From: Sphagnum magellanicum
Taxonomy: Eukaryota > Streptophyta > Sphagnopsida > Sphagnales > Sphagnaceae
Assembly: GCA_021904315.1 (NCBI GenBank)
Contig: CM038923.1
Location: 15,878,038-15,942,037, forward strand
Direction of reading: 5' to 3'
DNA: 64,000 nucleotides
Under the pieces are notes generated by a model. The model ran no database searches. It was not told where the DNA came from and was given only the letters and a program-made list of their open reading frames with translations. Positions 25,201-36,672 of the stretch are shown here, piece after piece. Position numbers and translations under genes: made by a program. The number at the start of each line of letters is the position of its first letter. Positions within the stretch are counted from its first letter, which is position 1.

Positions 25201-25573
25201 TGAGATTCCTTCTCTTCGTATTGCTATTAATGAGAGGTTGGACGAGTCACAGTCCTTGAAGGATAGGTTGGAACGACTAGAAGGGCTAAATGAAGCTAGG
25301 CAGTTAAGTGCCCAACACATCGAAACTATGCAACGGAGGCGCAAGGTTCAATTTGAAAAAAGACACAAGTCTCGAACTCTTATTCCTGGCATGTTAATGA
25401 TGTTACAAGATGCTAGGAAGCTTGAGTTCCCGGGCAAGTTTGACGCATTATGGTTAGGACCATTCGTCATTAAAGAGGTTTTCCCTAACAATTCTGTCCA
25501 ATTACAAAATTTGGATGGATCAGACTTCCCAACCCGCACTAATGGGGGTCGTTGCAAGGAATACAAGGTGTGA
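22244..25573 (+). pseudogene. pol: Ty3 reverse transcriptase, RNase H and integrase
   Basis: The longest open part spans 908 codons to a TAA at 24968, then the same frame continues to a TGA ending at 25573. Domains in order: RT with CIDYRALNK, MPFGLCNAPAAFQ and the catalytic FIDD at 23453-23464; RNase H with YCDASEVAVG, an ATAxxxTEREC-like block and HKQADNLSK; integrase with the zinc-binding H and C pairs (about 24520-24660), the catalytic DFIG and SDRGKHF stretches, and NGQTERVNQTL. A DDE integrase joins element DNA to the chromosome. After integrase there is a short tail (RRRKVQFEKRHKSR, LWLGPFVIKEVF) and no chromodomain. The single stop at 24968 lies in the integrase core. Confidence 0.9.
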
Positions 25574-26015
25574 TGTGTGCAGGTCTAAGCATCACAAGGT
25601 GACGAATTATTATGGCATGTCCTTGTTTCGGTCTAGAACTCTTGATCTTCAATTAATTTTCAACTTGTAGTTGTCAATGAAGGTTTAATGAGAATTTAGC
25701 GCTCGAGGCATAGGCGGAGAGCAACCAGGGAATTGTTCTAATGGGATAGATTAAACAAAAATCTTCATGAGTCATTTCATGTGGGACATTCTCTTTCAAT
25801 CTCAAGTTTTAGTTAAACCAATTTGGCGGGTTAGCATCAAAGATGGGATTTAATTGGGAAGTTGAAGTTGCAACCTTTTTTGGAATTGGTCCTATGTAAT
25901 AGAGTGGGTTGAATCGCTAAGGGAAGGTTCACCATCCATTAGTAGGGTGGGTAGGATTCTAAGTGGGTAACTCTAGGTTACTTTTCCTTTATATATTATG
26001 TTCCGATCTTTTGAT
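25574..26015 (+). other. Untranslated region between pol and 3' LTR, first part
   Basis: No gene seen. Ordinary mixed sequence leading into the repeat array. Confidence 0.4.
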
Positions 26016-26290
26016 CCAAACCAATTGGGGCGGATGTTGGTTTTTTACTACTTCCCATTGTTTTCCATGGTCTTCTATCTTCTTAAGTAGTCCAAATCCA
26101 TTCCGTTGGAAGAGGAAGGAAGGGTTTTATATTTTATTATCTATAGATCCGAACTTGTTCCATCAAGGGAGGATGGGTGTGCAAATCTATTTTGTTGTAG
26201 TTCAAACTCACCTTCAAAAGGAAGGAAGGTTGGTTTCTCTTTTTCCTTAGGTCCAAGCCTACTCCATTAGGGGCGGACGTTATTTTTTAG
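26016..26290 (+). repeat. Divergent 50-60-bp tandem units with purine-rich cores
   Basis: About five units start near 26020, 26091, 26146, 26199 and 26250. Each opens with a TCCAAA/TCCGAA/TCAAAC type word, then ATTCC or TTCCAT, then a purine run such as GGAAGAGGAAGGAAGGG or AAGGGAGGATGGG, then a T-rich run. The purine cores look like polypurine tracts but sit 150-350 bp before the LTR. Confidence 0.5.
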
Positions 26291-26922
26291 TATGGTTGGA
26301 TTATTTTCAATAGCATCAACTCAACATTGAACAAAGGTGCCTAGAGAACCAGAGAATTTGAGTCCGTTCTAACTTAACAATTAGCCCCAGTAGGTCGCCA
26401 CATGTGAGCCATGGATTATAGCTCAATAATTAGTTAAACCTTAGTTCTGTAATTTTCTTTAGTACTAATGATTGGAATGCTTATAAACCTCCAAGTAGTG
26501 ATTATTAATAGTTGAATCAGCCCTTGTGATATTTCCAGGCATATAATACTTTCTTTATTTCAGTTGATGTAACGCTTAATCAGTTAAACACCTAGTAAAC
26601 CTTTTAGAGTACATTATCCCTTTTATGTTGAAAAGAAGGGAAAGGGGATGTAAAATTAGATGTGATTTATTGATAGATAGGAAATACAAGCCCATAATTA
26701 ACATTAGCATTTCGCCATGACAAGGTTAAGTTAGTCTGTAGAAGAATCTTCAAGCACTATTGATGTACTTGTAAGATTGTTAGGATGTAGTCCTAGTACA
26801 TCTTTATTTAATTTCACTTCTATCAGACTTCTAAATAGAATCAATTCAAACTTAAGTATTAAACACTTCCGCCTGAGTAGCTTTAGGTGAATTACAATTG
26901 AATAACTGACTTAAAGGATAGA

Positions 26923-27255
26923 TCACAGTTGTAAAAAATCTAGGATGCGACGAATGGTGCAAGCGAGGTACTCGGCTCGATGCTCCAGGGGAAGTGGGTT
27001 GATCGGGCCTCGTAGCCAACGATAATGGCCATCACCGGGAACCCACGTTCGACAATGGAGACGGACATCATCATCTTCGCACTGGCACTCTTCAAATCTT
27101 TTTGGCGCGGCTCCACGAGCAGGAACAAACTCTAAATAGATTGCTAAAGCACGTGGGTTAAGAAACAATCGACGATCCCATACCGAACGAGCGACTTGAG
27201 TGCGCACCACTCTCCTGGGCGGTTCTTCTTCGCGCGACCGTTGAGAAACATTCAA
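26923..27255 (-). CDS. Antisense ORF inside the 3' LTR, second copy
   Basis: Identical over its whole length to the antisense ORF at 16408-16740, as expected if both LTRs come from one template. See that entry for motifs and start uncertainty. If transcribed it would run from the 3' LTR back into the element. Confidence 0.3.
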   Translation of the reverse strand: MNVSQRSREEEPPRRVVRTQVARSVWDRRLFLNPRALAIYLEFVPARGAAPKRFEECQCEDDDVRLHCRTWVPGDGHYRWLRGPINPLPLEHRAEYLACTIRRILDFLQL

Positions 27256-28218
27256 ATCAAGCGATGCTTCTTCAAGTTCTTCTTGTTGTACGGGTGCGAT
27301 GGAGGATTTGAAGGCGTAGCATCATCGTCCGCCATGACTAGTTGCGCCTGCATCAACAAAAAAAACCAAGAAGGTGCAAACAAGGTGGTACTTGCGTTCA
27401 AAAAAGGTCGAGGCCTTTTTATTTAACAAATTAGGGTAGGCGTAAAGTGTGGGAGTGACGACGGAACCTCATCAAAACTCGAACACCTTAGATCTAAGGG
27501 ATTTATCAAACCCTAAATTCAACGGTGGATCTAAAAGTGTGTGAAAGTTTTCTTTTGTGATGCAAATTGTAATTTCAATTTACTATGTACTACATAGTTA
27601 ATTAGTGCATAGTAAAGTAAATAGGTAGGGAATATCAAGGAGTAAATATTACACGAAAATGTTACTTCAACCATTGAATTAGTCAAGTAAGAACTCAAGG
27701 ACTCTTCCTTGTTACTATCGATAATTTATCCTAATAGTTAGTTCCTTGAAGTAATTAGGATGAAGAAGTAGGATGTGAGGGTCAACGGACGGAAAAAATA
27801 AGGATCAAGCAAGAGACCTCATCAAGATATCCAAGATAAGGGGGAGATTGGATCCTCCAATCCATTAGTCATGAGGATTGTTATCCCCTTTGATTGGAGG
27901 ATGAAATATCTCTTGTGTTCCATTGGGCCCAAGGATTCTCATCCTAATTTCAATTGGATGGCCATTCATTTTCAAATTCTCATTGGCCCTTGAAGGATGA
28001 GGAGGCCATTGATTGGTGCAAAAGGATTTCAAAGCTTTCATTGGACAAGAGGAACAAGCTCAAGGAAGGTCATGGAGGCGTACCAAGAAAAAAAAAAAAG
28101 CATTGTGTGTATGAGATAAGGGAAAAAGGTTGTTAGTTCTTGTGTGTGGAGGTGTTCATGGAAAGGTTATGAAAAAATGAAGTATGGAATGGAGTTGTGT
28201 GTAGCAAGTAATCGTAGT

Positions 28219-28810
28219 GAAGCCTCTGGACTTTAGTTTAATTAATTGTTTCTCTCAAATCCACCGTTGGATTTGTGTCAAAATTAAATCAGTGTTAGTT
28301 GAAAAGGTGAAGAAGCTCCTTCCAAAAATTCAGCGTCATCGGTTTTGCTGTGAAGGAGTTACATTTGTGAAAGTAGAAGGTGTTGAAGTGGGTTTCATGA
28401 AATGATTTCCATGGGGAAGCCTCTGGACTTTGGTTTAATTAATTGTTTCTCTCAAATCCACCGTTGGATTTGTGTTAAAATTAGATCAGTGTTAGTTCAG
28501 AAGGTGTAGAAGCTCCTCCCAAAAATTCAGCGTCATCGGTTATGCTGTGAGGGAGTTATAGTTGTTGAAAGTAGAGGGTGTTGAAGTGGGTTTCATGGAA
28601 TGATTTCCATGGGGAAGCCTCTGGACTTTGGTTTAATTAATTATTTCTCTCAAATCCACCATTGGATTTGTCTCAAAATTAGATCAATTTTAGATTGAAA
28701 TGTGTAGACGCTTTTCCCAAAAATTCAGCGTCATCGGTTTTGCTGTGAAGGAGTTACATTTGTGAAAGTAGAGGAGGTTGAGTTGTTATTTTTTCCCTCA
28801 ATATAAACAA
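28219..28810 (+). repeat. 197-bp block, three tandem copies, only in the 3' LTR
   Basis: Units start with GAAGCCTCTGGACTTT at 28219, 28416 and 28614 (periods 197 and 198). Each contains TTTCTCTCAAATCCACC, AAAAATTCAGCGTCATCGGTT and GAAGGAGTTA or similar. The 5' LTR has one copy starting at 17704. The units differ from each other by several substitutions. Confidence 0.85.
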
Positions 28811-29040
28811 GTGGTTTTTAGTTTCGGGCTTAACTTTTGGTCAAAGACATAAATAAAATAAAATAACATAAAAAATAAATCATGAGATTTGGACACAACA
28901 CAATAGATTTTTTAGTAAATTTCATTACTTACCTCGAACCACCTCACTCGTTAGACTTCAACTACATAGTAGTTCCATTTTGAACCGGGTTTTTTGTGAG
29001 TGCATATCTTAGTGGTGGAAGTGTGCAAGAAATCCTCACA

Positions 29041-29545
29041 GCTATTATAAATTATTTTCGGCTATGTGAAATTATTATTGGTTACTTTTGGCTATTAAAA
29101 CCTATTTCACTTTATGTAATTATTGGTTATTTAAGGTTATATTACCATAGGCTATTTGTGGCTATTATATTGGTGTTTATATATTCTATTAATGGCTATT
29201 GGTGGTTATTCTATTTGTGGTTATTTTATTGGTGGTTATTGGTAGCTATTCTATTAGTGGCTATTAGTGGTTATTAATAATTATTTTATTGATGGCTATT
29301 AGTGATTATTCTATTAATGGCTATTAGTAATTATTTTATTAATGGTTATTAATGGAACTATTTTATTAATGGTTATTCTATTGGTGAATATTGGTGGTAT
29401 CAGTGGTTATTGGTGGCTATTATATTATAGGCCATTGGTGGTTTTTTTTGTTATTATAGGTTATATTACGACTATTGGTGGTTATTTAGGTTATTTTTAC
29501 CTTAGGTCATTATATTATTTTTTAATTATTTTTAATTTTTAAATT
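29041..29545 (+). repeat. Degenerate GGCTATT, GGTTATT and TTGGTGG minisatellite
   Basis: The words GGCTATT, GGTTATT, TGGTGGTTATT and TCTATTAATGG recur throughout. The + strand frames at 28996-29277 and 29342-29542 simply translate the repeat into runs of Y, W, L and G and are not genes. Confidence 0.75.
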
Positions 29546-32192
29546 TATGATAAAATAACTTATAATAACATAAAATATAATGACCTTATATGTTTAAAAG
29601 TATAACCTGAAATAACATATATTAACTTAAAATAAAATAGCTTAAAATATAAATTAAAATTAGTTGAATAATTTAATTTAAAATAGCTTAATTAAAAACC
29701 TATAATAAACTAACCAAAATACTTTAAGGTAAAATAACATATAATAATTTATGGTATAATAACATATAATAATTTAGGGTATAAATTAGAATAAATAAAG
29801 TAGCTCAAAATAATATAAGGTATATCATAAAATAGTAAAGGGTATTTAAAACAATAATGTAAAAATAAACCTATTTATCAGAGTAGATTATAATAGTGAA
29901 TTATGTCAACTAATAGTCAAACACGATGTTTACATAGTGATATTATAGTGAAATAACTTTAACCAGGGTGAAATCATTAAAAGTGCAATGAATTTATTTC
30001 ACTTGTAAGGTCCCATAATAATTTAGGTTAATGAACTACACCCCACTTTTGTATTAATGATAATGAAATTGAAGCATTAGGGCTGATGCAAATTTATGGG
30101 AAGACCTATTTCTTAGAGCAATACACCATCGTTGATTAGTCCATCCTTTGATAATCCTAATAATTGAACCACAATCATAATTTTGTGTTGGGAAATAAGA
30201 ATGATTTGGAAAAAAGAATTTATGATATCTTTGTCTAAAATAATTCAAAACTTTGATCCCAATTCAAAAGGAAAACAGATGGTGGTGAACGTCCACAATT
30301 AATTGATGTAGTCTCCAACAAAATTCTAAATTATTAAACCTTTTATATATACTAGATAATGCCCACTATAAATCATTGTCCCAAGCCAAAACCACAGTTC
30401 AATGGAATCGTGTAATCCCATTGGTGAATGCATAGGAATGGTCCCAAGGTATCGGAAAATATGAAAATTTGACAATGTGGAACCATAACATTAACCAATA
30501 ACAGAACAATCCAACTAGTCTTTCCAGAGTGTCATATCAAATCAAGTAAACATAAAAATCCCACATAAGTGATTGGATTTTGGTGGCATGGGGTTTGCAA
30601 GCTGGTCAACATTTAGCCAATTAATGATATAACAACACTACCAACTCATTTTAGCAAGTATGAACTATTAAGTTAAACATGCAATTATTTTTTAGGGAAC
30701 AATTAACTATGACCAATCACGACTTCACAAATACTTAGGAATATGTTCAAAAATCTCTAATGGTTACTATTAACATTAAAAAAATTAAGTGAAGGTTTGT
30801 ATATAAATTCATTACATATTGTCAAAAAAAAGTTTGTTAGGTCAGTAATTAATAACATTTGATCATCTTAATAGTGTAATCTAACAAACTATAATTGTTC
30901 ACAACTGTTATCTTAATGAGTTAGATGGAAGTGTAGTTGATTAATTCTTGGAATTCAGTCTTTATTATCTAAATCATCCATTACCACCACGTCTATCATG
31001 TTACTAAATGGCGGCGAAATAACATTGAATTGTCAAAATTGCAGCAAGGGACACATTTTGTTGTAATCCATGACATTAGCAAATTGTCGATAGCTCTTAC
31101 CTAATCCATTTATTGATTGACATCAATGTTAAGGGGGTAGGCTAATTACATCATTTTGGATGAAAAAACATTAAAGATAGGGATTGATCATTGGACATTG
31201 GAGGTTTAAATTTTGAATTCTTATTTAATTTTGAATCATGTTGATGGTGACTTGGGATTGCCCAAAGGTGGGAGTTTTGGGAAAGTGAAATTCATTATTA
31301 GACACACAATTTTGGAATAATGAAGTAGATTTTGGAGCAAAAACTATAAATTTTATTTTTGATATACCATATATTTATTCTGTTATTTGATTTCATTTCA
31401 ACAGAACATGAAAAAAAATTGATGTATTTTTTATTGAAATTTTCAATAAACAAGGAAATTATAAACTTCTATAGTGATTTTCATATTCAGATTGTTGTGT
31501 GAATTTTCTGAAGTATAAAAATATAAGGAAATGAATTGTAATTTTGTGTTAAATTTTTTTACATTGTATATTAAAGTACAACTTTTGGGTATATGAAATA
31601 ACCATGAATCTGGTTTTTTAATGAACTGCAGAGACATATGTGTTTATAATCAAAGTAAGGATTGTGAATGTGTGCATATTGTAGTGCAAATTTGTTGTTG
31701 CAATGAATGTGGAATAAATATGCAGGGATTTAATCCACATATACCATTTGGCAACCATCTTTTGGAGCATATATATATAGGGACAAGAGGGTTTTATACA
31801 TTTTTTATTGTTTATACCATAGATGAGGGTGTTCATAAGAAGTGGTTTAGTTTTCAATTCATATTTAGAAGGGGTATGTTTGAAAAAATAAAAGGTTTAA
31901 GTAGTTGATGATGTAAGGACTGCAAAGTGATCTAAAGATTTTGAAGAAGAAGGATTATGAAATAAGATGAATCAGATATGGTGACTTGAAGTTTATAGTG
32001 GCAATCAAATTTGCAGGCAAATCGTTAAACTACTAAACAAAAAAAAAGACAATCTTGAAAATGGAAAGGAATATGTGGAAATTATAAAAACTCCATATCG
32101 GAATTTGATGTTGGAGAGATGAGTTTTGAGAATAGAAGAAAGACATAGAAGGCATAGGTTGTTTCTACCATAAGAGGTGGTAAGGTGTGAAG
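29546..32192. other. Gene-free, very AT-rich DNA
   Basis: 29550-29870 is A/T-rich with recurring ATAATAA, AAAATA and TAACTTA words. The remainder has no long conserved frame. Nothing is recognised except one cysteine-rich frame listed separately. Confidence 0.4.
31621..31908 (+). CDS. Short cysteine-rich frame, unrecognised
   Basis: 95 codons beginning with ATG. The first third has clustered cysteines (CECVHIVVQICCCNEC) and the rest is aromatic-rich. No domain is recognised, no relative is seen elsewhere in the window, and AT-rich DNA of this kind gives such frames by chance. Listed only because it is intact and the composition is uneven. Confidence 0.12.
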   Translation: MNCRDICVYNQSKDCECVHIVVQICCCNECGINMQGFNPHIPFGNHLLEHIYIGTRGFYTFFIVYTIDEGVHKKWFSFQFIFRRGMFEKIKGLSS

Positions 32193-32197
32193 TATGG

Positions 32198-33141
32198 TGT
32201 CGCAACCCTAGCCTTGGCTCGCGACCAAGGCAAGGGGGGTTGCAAGGGTGCGGGCCAAAAGGAAGCCCGAGAGTCACATCAAGATTCCCGGGAGTGCAAG
32301 AAAGTGTGAGGGAGTGGACCCTCACACTCCCAAGGCAACTCCCATGTTGGGAGTTGGTGAGAGTTAGAGTCCCAAAAGGACTCCCGAAACTTCAGAGCAC
32401 GTTTTGAGGGGTCAAAACTCAATGGCTTGGTGCGCTCTTTATATCAATGGAAAGGTCTTGAAGTGTAGATGTCTAAAATGGGCTCGCATTGCTCATTTGG
32501 ACATCTGAAACGCAAGTTATGGTCAAAAGAAGGCCCGGGAGTCGAACTCGCGGGAGTCCGCCAGTTTGGACTCCCGGGCACTAAAAGTCGGGAATCGACC
32601 CGAAATACTTGGCTGCTGAGAACGTGCGACATACCGTTGGAAAGGTCTCGACGAGATCTACAACTTTGCTTCAGACCGCGTCGTCATCGGAGGTCTGCTC
32701 CGAAAGTTATGCGCGTTCAAAGTCCCGGGAGTCCCGCTGGGCGGGATTTCGGGACTCCCGCGCGGGAGTCCCGGGACTCCCGGGACAAAATGTCCATTTG
32801 GGTGCCACCCCCGCGACGTGGCACAGAGTATACTATAAGGGGGAAGGTGGTGGCTTCCCCCAAGTCCGGGCCGTGGTGAGTCTTGTGTGTCCGTGTTGCC
32901 CGTGGCTCTTCCTAGCACCAAATGTGCTCCAACTATGTTCTAACCACTTTGTGTGGTTCCATGCAGGCCCGTGTGAGTGAGTGAAGCTTGTCAACTCTTC
33001 CTAGTCCCATCCCGGAGCTCCAACACGCCCCTCTACCCCTCCAAGTGTTGTGAGTTAGGGAGCGCCTCCCGACCACTCCCACTTCCGCTGTCTTTCACTT
33101 GGACTCACATTTGAGTCCTTCGAGTGGTTAGGAGTGCGTCA
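32198..33141 (+). repeat. Solo LTR of the chromovirus family, 944 bp
   Basis: Begins TGTCGCAACCCTAGCC and ends GGAGTGCGTCA, with a perfect 5-bp duplication TATGG (32193-32197 and 33142-33146). It is the most GC-rich copy and shows many GGGAGTCCCGGG-type words. A TATA-like TACTATAAG at 32831 is followed at once by a GGGGGAAG/CTTCCCCC stem (32839-32861). Frames on both strands here are LTR shadows. Confidence 0.95.
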
Positions 33142-33539
33142 TATGGACTAATGGTTTTCAGAAAAGGCACAATTACAAATGATGATCTCCACACAAAGAG
33201 ATGCAATCGGAGTGGGTGTAATATACTTCTTAGTCATAATACATGGTTCAGAGTCACAAGGACTTTTATAATCTTGATCAACCATAAAAAATCTCAAGTC
33301 CAAAATTGGTAACTAGCCAAATAAAAGATATTACAAGAGGTATATAGTCCAAGTTTGTGTACTAGTCTACATCTCCAAATTATTATGAACTAGGGGGAAG
33401 ATTGGGAAGTGGAAGAAAACACCAATATCAATGTGCTCGAGGAGATTAAGGAAAGTTACCTATGATCATTTAAATATGCAGAGGCACAAGTGAATGTATT
33501 GGATGAAGTAAGTCATATTCACATCAAGGGAATCTAGAG

Positions 33540-35990
33540 TTGGATCAAATAAGGTACACAGTCGAAACACGAGATCATGAATCTAAGGATTCGGAGGTAT
33601 CCATATTACTTTCAAAAGTCTATGCATTTTGTGAGGAAGAAGGACATGTAATTATGGATTGTCTTTTTATGCCTTTTCACATCAGAGTAGGTATTGCTAA
33701 ACATGTAGAGTTACAAAATGTGGTACGAGCATTTATGATCAATCACAGGTCCAAGAACCACAAATTCCTATAGTCCAAAATAGATTAAGGCATGGAGCTA
33801 GGAGGTCAATTGGGACCACATAATTAACAAATTCATCCATCCATTCAATTTAAGAACAAAGTACCAGAAGTGTATTCACATCCACATTCTACACTATAGA
33901 GGATACCAATGGGTAACCACATAATGGGGCATTATCAAATTCAAGTCAATTCAACTTCACCAAGAATGTTAAAAGTAGTAGTTGTTGAAATCTAGAGTTA
34001 ACCTATTGAAATAAAGGTTATTCAACCACTTAATGTTGTCATACCAACCACAGGAATGGGAATTGTTGTTGCACCCAACACAAATCCTATCAAAGGTGGA
34101 GTACTAACTGGATGTGCAACGAACTTGGGTCATGGATTGAAAGGGGTCTTGGAGGGAAGGACTTTGAGTAGAAGTTTTAGACTACCAACAACAACTACTA
34201 AAGTTATCGGGACACCCTGGATGGTGTTTACCAATTTAATAATGATTATTCATGTGAATAGGATTGTCGATCGACCATTGATGAACTCAATGGTTGTTGG
34301 AGGGTACAAAAGTACAAATGCTAAAAATCCAAAAGGAGGATATTGAGAAACATTTGTTGTAACTACAAAAATCCCCGATTAAAAAAATGGCCATTTTGTA
34401 AAGCCAAATACGGTATCTCTTAAGTACATTGACTTAAAAAAAAATGTTGACCCAAATGCTCATGTTAGAGTATTCAATTTTGTCATGAAGGCTAATGCAA
34501 AAACTTCTAAAGAATATATCATCAATGCATTTAGTTATATGTTAAGAGATACAACATCAAATCGGTGCCACAATTACATGTCAAAATTTCATGATTATAT
34601 TTTTTTGGAGCTTACATAGGCATTTTGCAAATGTCATCTTAAGATTTGGAATGATGAGCAAATATACATGGAGCTGAAAAGCATGAAGATGAGGAGACTA
34701 AGAAGGCGGAGGTTTATTATGAGAGGATTCAGAAGTTGGTTCATGGTTTACAAGTACCAACCACTGATAATTTATTGATTATTGTGTTTAACGTAAGCTT
34801 ATAATCATATTTCAAAATTGTGATTGTAGGGATGAAAAGGTCAACATTACAATAACATAAGGAGGTGACAATGTTATGTGAAGAAGGCATGACTATTATA
34901 AAAGCAAGGAATCCACTTTCAATACCATAGAGTACTAAACAAGTAGCACCACCGAAAACATAGAATAAAACAAGGAAGATTAACAAGTAATACACAAATT
35001 ATGGAGCAATTAATCATAATGTGGAGACATGCAAAAATAAGGAGTAGACCACAATGGTAGCCACAGAGGTAGCAAAATTGAATCAAAAACCAGAAAAGAC
35101 ATCTTCATATGCATGCCACATTTGTGGTTTGAATGGACATAAAATGATAGATTGTCCAAAGTTCATTAAAATGAAGAAGATGTTTCATTAGAAATCTATA
35201 ATAATAATAGAAGTTCAACTTGTTGCTGAGACACAAACAGTCACTATAGATGTGAATGTGATGGATGGTAATGTTACAACAAGAAGTAAGGCAACTGAAG
35301 AATAGGTGTTCAAGGATAGAAAACCAAAGAAAAGAAAGAGTGTTGCTAATTAGGAGAAAAAATAACAATTGAAGAAGTCAATGGTGGAGACAATTCAACA
35401 AATTCAGAAAACACAGACCCAAACATAAAGGTCACCCACATCCATGGAGGGATGGAACACAACTTGGTTAGGTATGCCAAATATTATTCCGTGGAAGCAC
35501 AGAAACCTTAAGAGGTAATGAATTCACAAGAAAAATTAATTACAGTAAATTTTTTTTTTTAGGACATTAGTAAGCAAATGCTAGAAACAAGTTATACTTT
35601 AAACTTGGGATAATTATTTTAAATAGCTCCTAAGTTAAAGAGGTATCTTTGGCAAAAACTAAAACCTATGAAAACTCAAAATCTAAGCAAAGTAACCATA
35701 GAAAAACAAGTTAATTTCTTTAGTACTAGAAGTAAGGACAATTATTGTAACAATAGATAATCATATGGTAGTTATCCAAGTACAGATTGGGAAGAATATA
35801 ATTGAGGATGTGTTATTGGATGGCAGTTTTGGAGTTAATATTATCACAGAACAATTGAGTTTGGGGCTTCCAAAGCCTAAATATGTACCATATAATCTGA
35901 AGATGGTAGATTAAACAACCTCAAAACCAGTGGGTTTGGTTAAAGATATGAAGATATGTTCACAACATTCTTTACATAACTATATTTACC
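33540..35990 (+). pseudogene. Decayed Ty3 gag and protease
   Basis: Several + strand fragments read as one old gag-protease. These are an FCEEEGHVIMDC zinc-knuckle-like stretch at about 33630-33665; a capsid part at about 34450-34740 with DPNAHVRVFNF, EYIINAFSYML, NDEQIYMELK and YYERIQKLVHGLQ; a clean CX2CX4HX4C zinc knuckle at 35114-35155 (CHICGLNGHKMIDC); and a protease active-site region near 35800-35960 with VLLDGSFGVNIIT and LKMVD. Many stops and frame changes occur and the polymerase part is absent. The LTRs of this element were not identified. It sits next to, but is not part of, the solo LTR at 32198. Confidence 0.7.
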
Positions 35991-36660
35991 ATACTTCAAA
36001 ATAGTGCGTTAGATTCTTGTTAACGAGGTTTTTCTATTCCCATTAAGGTTATTTTACCTTTGGATTTTTCACGACATGCTCTTAAAACAACAATAGGTAC
36101 ATATAACACGCAAAATAAAATTTAAAATACTATAAATCCTTAACTAACATGTACAAAAATTGCTCAAGCTTGAAGGAAATAGGTTGAAAGAAAAATGATC
36201 CATATTCCATAATTGAAGAGTGAAACACATAATCATAAATGAAATCCAAAAGTCCTTCAATAGGTTTGTCCTCCAAGTCTTATATTAGCCATTTCAAAAT
36301 ACAATAGTCATAACTAACCATTATAAATAGTCATTGGCTAGTACCTACACCAATAGTCCAAAATTTCAAAAAATACACCTTGCCTAACTACCTGTCCAAC
36401 TACAAGTTCTATCAAATATAAGTTTTACAAATGACCCATTGACTAACCCATCAACCTATGTTTTTAACCCAACCATTACCTACCAGGTTTAGTAATTGGT
36501 TAGGTTAATATTACAGGTTAGGTTAAATAGCAGGTCAAAACACCTGTTAGGTTTAACAACCTATTTACACTACAACCTATTAAGTCACATGTTACCAAAT
36601 TTAGGTAACATTATCACCCTTTGAAACCCACATTTCATCCTTGAAATGTTAACTCAAAGT
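35991..36660. other. Gene-free DNA
   Basis: No gene. 36430-36600 contains repeated TTAGGTT, CAACCTA and AGGTTAA words of low complexity. Confidence 0.4.
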
Positions 36661-36672
36661 TTTAAGTTAGAT

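Larger units (their letters stand above)
15888..29040 (+). mobile_element. Ty3/gypsy LTR retrotransposon, 13.2 kb, non-chromoviral type
   Basis: Two long direct repeats (15888-18130 and 26403-29040) begin TGTGAGCC and end CTCACA, and are bounded by the 5-bp duplication GCTAT (15883-15887 and 29041-29045). Between them lies one gag-protease-RT-RNase H-integrase frame in Ty3 order, with no chromodomain after integrase. The LTRs differ at roughly 1% of positions outside an expanded block in the 3' LTR, so insertion was recent compared with everything else here. The coding frame holds six stops and a nested solo LTR, so this copy is not autonomous. It probably belongs to the Tat/Athila-like clade, by absence of a chromodomain and by integrase resemblance; a tree would be needed. 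Confidence 0.9.
26403..29040 (+). repeat. 3' LTR of the Ty3 element, 2638 bp
   Basis: Same ends as the 5' LTR (TGTGAGCC and CTCACA) and followed directly by target copy GCTAT. It is 395 bp longer because a block present once in the 5' LTR occurs three times here (28219-28810). No strong polypurine tract lies directly upstream; the preceding bases are CCCCAGTAGGTCGCCACA. Confidence 0.9.

Noticed and set aside
28996..29542. Y, W and L-rich frames that look like a membrane protein
   Set aside because: They are direct translations of the degenerate GGCTATT/GGTTATT repeat.
32469..32980. 136- and 123-codon frames with proline- and glycine-rich products
   Set aside because: Also within a solo LTR; openness comes from high GC content of this copy.
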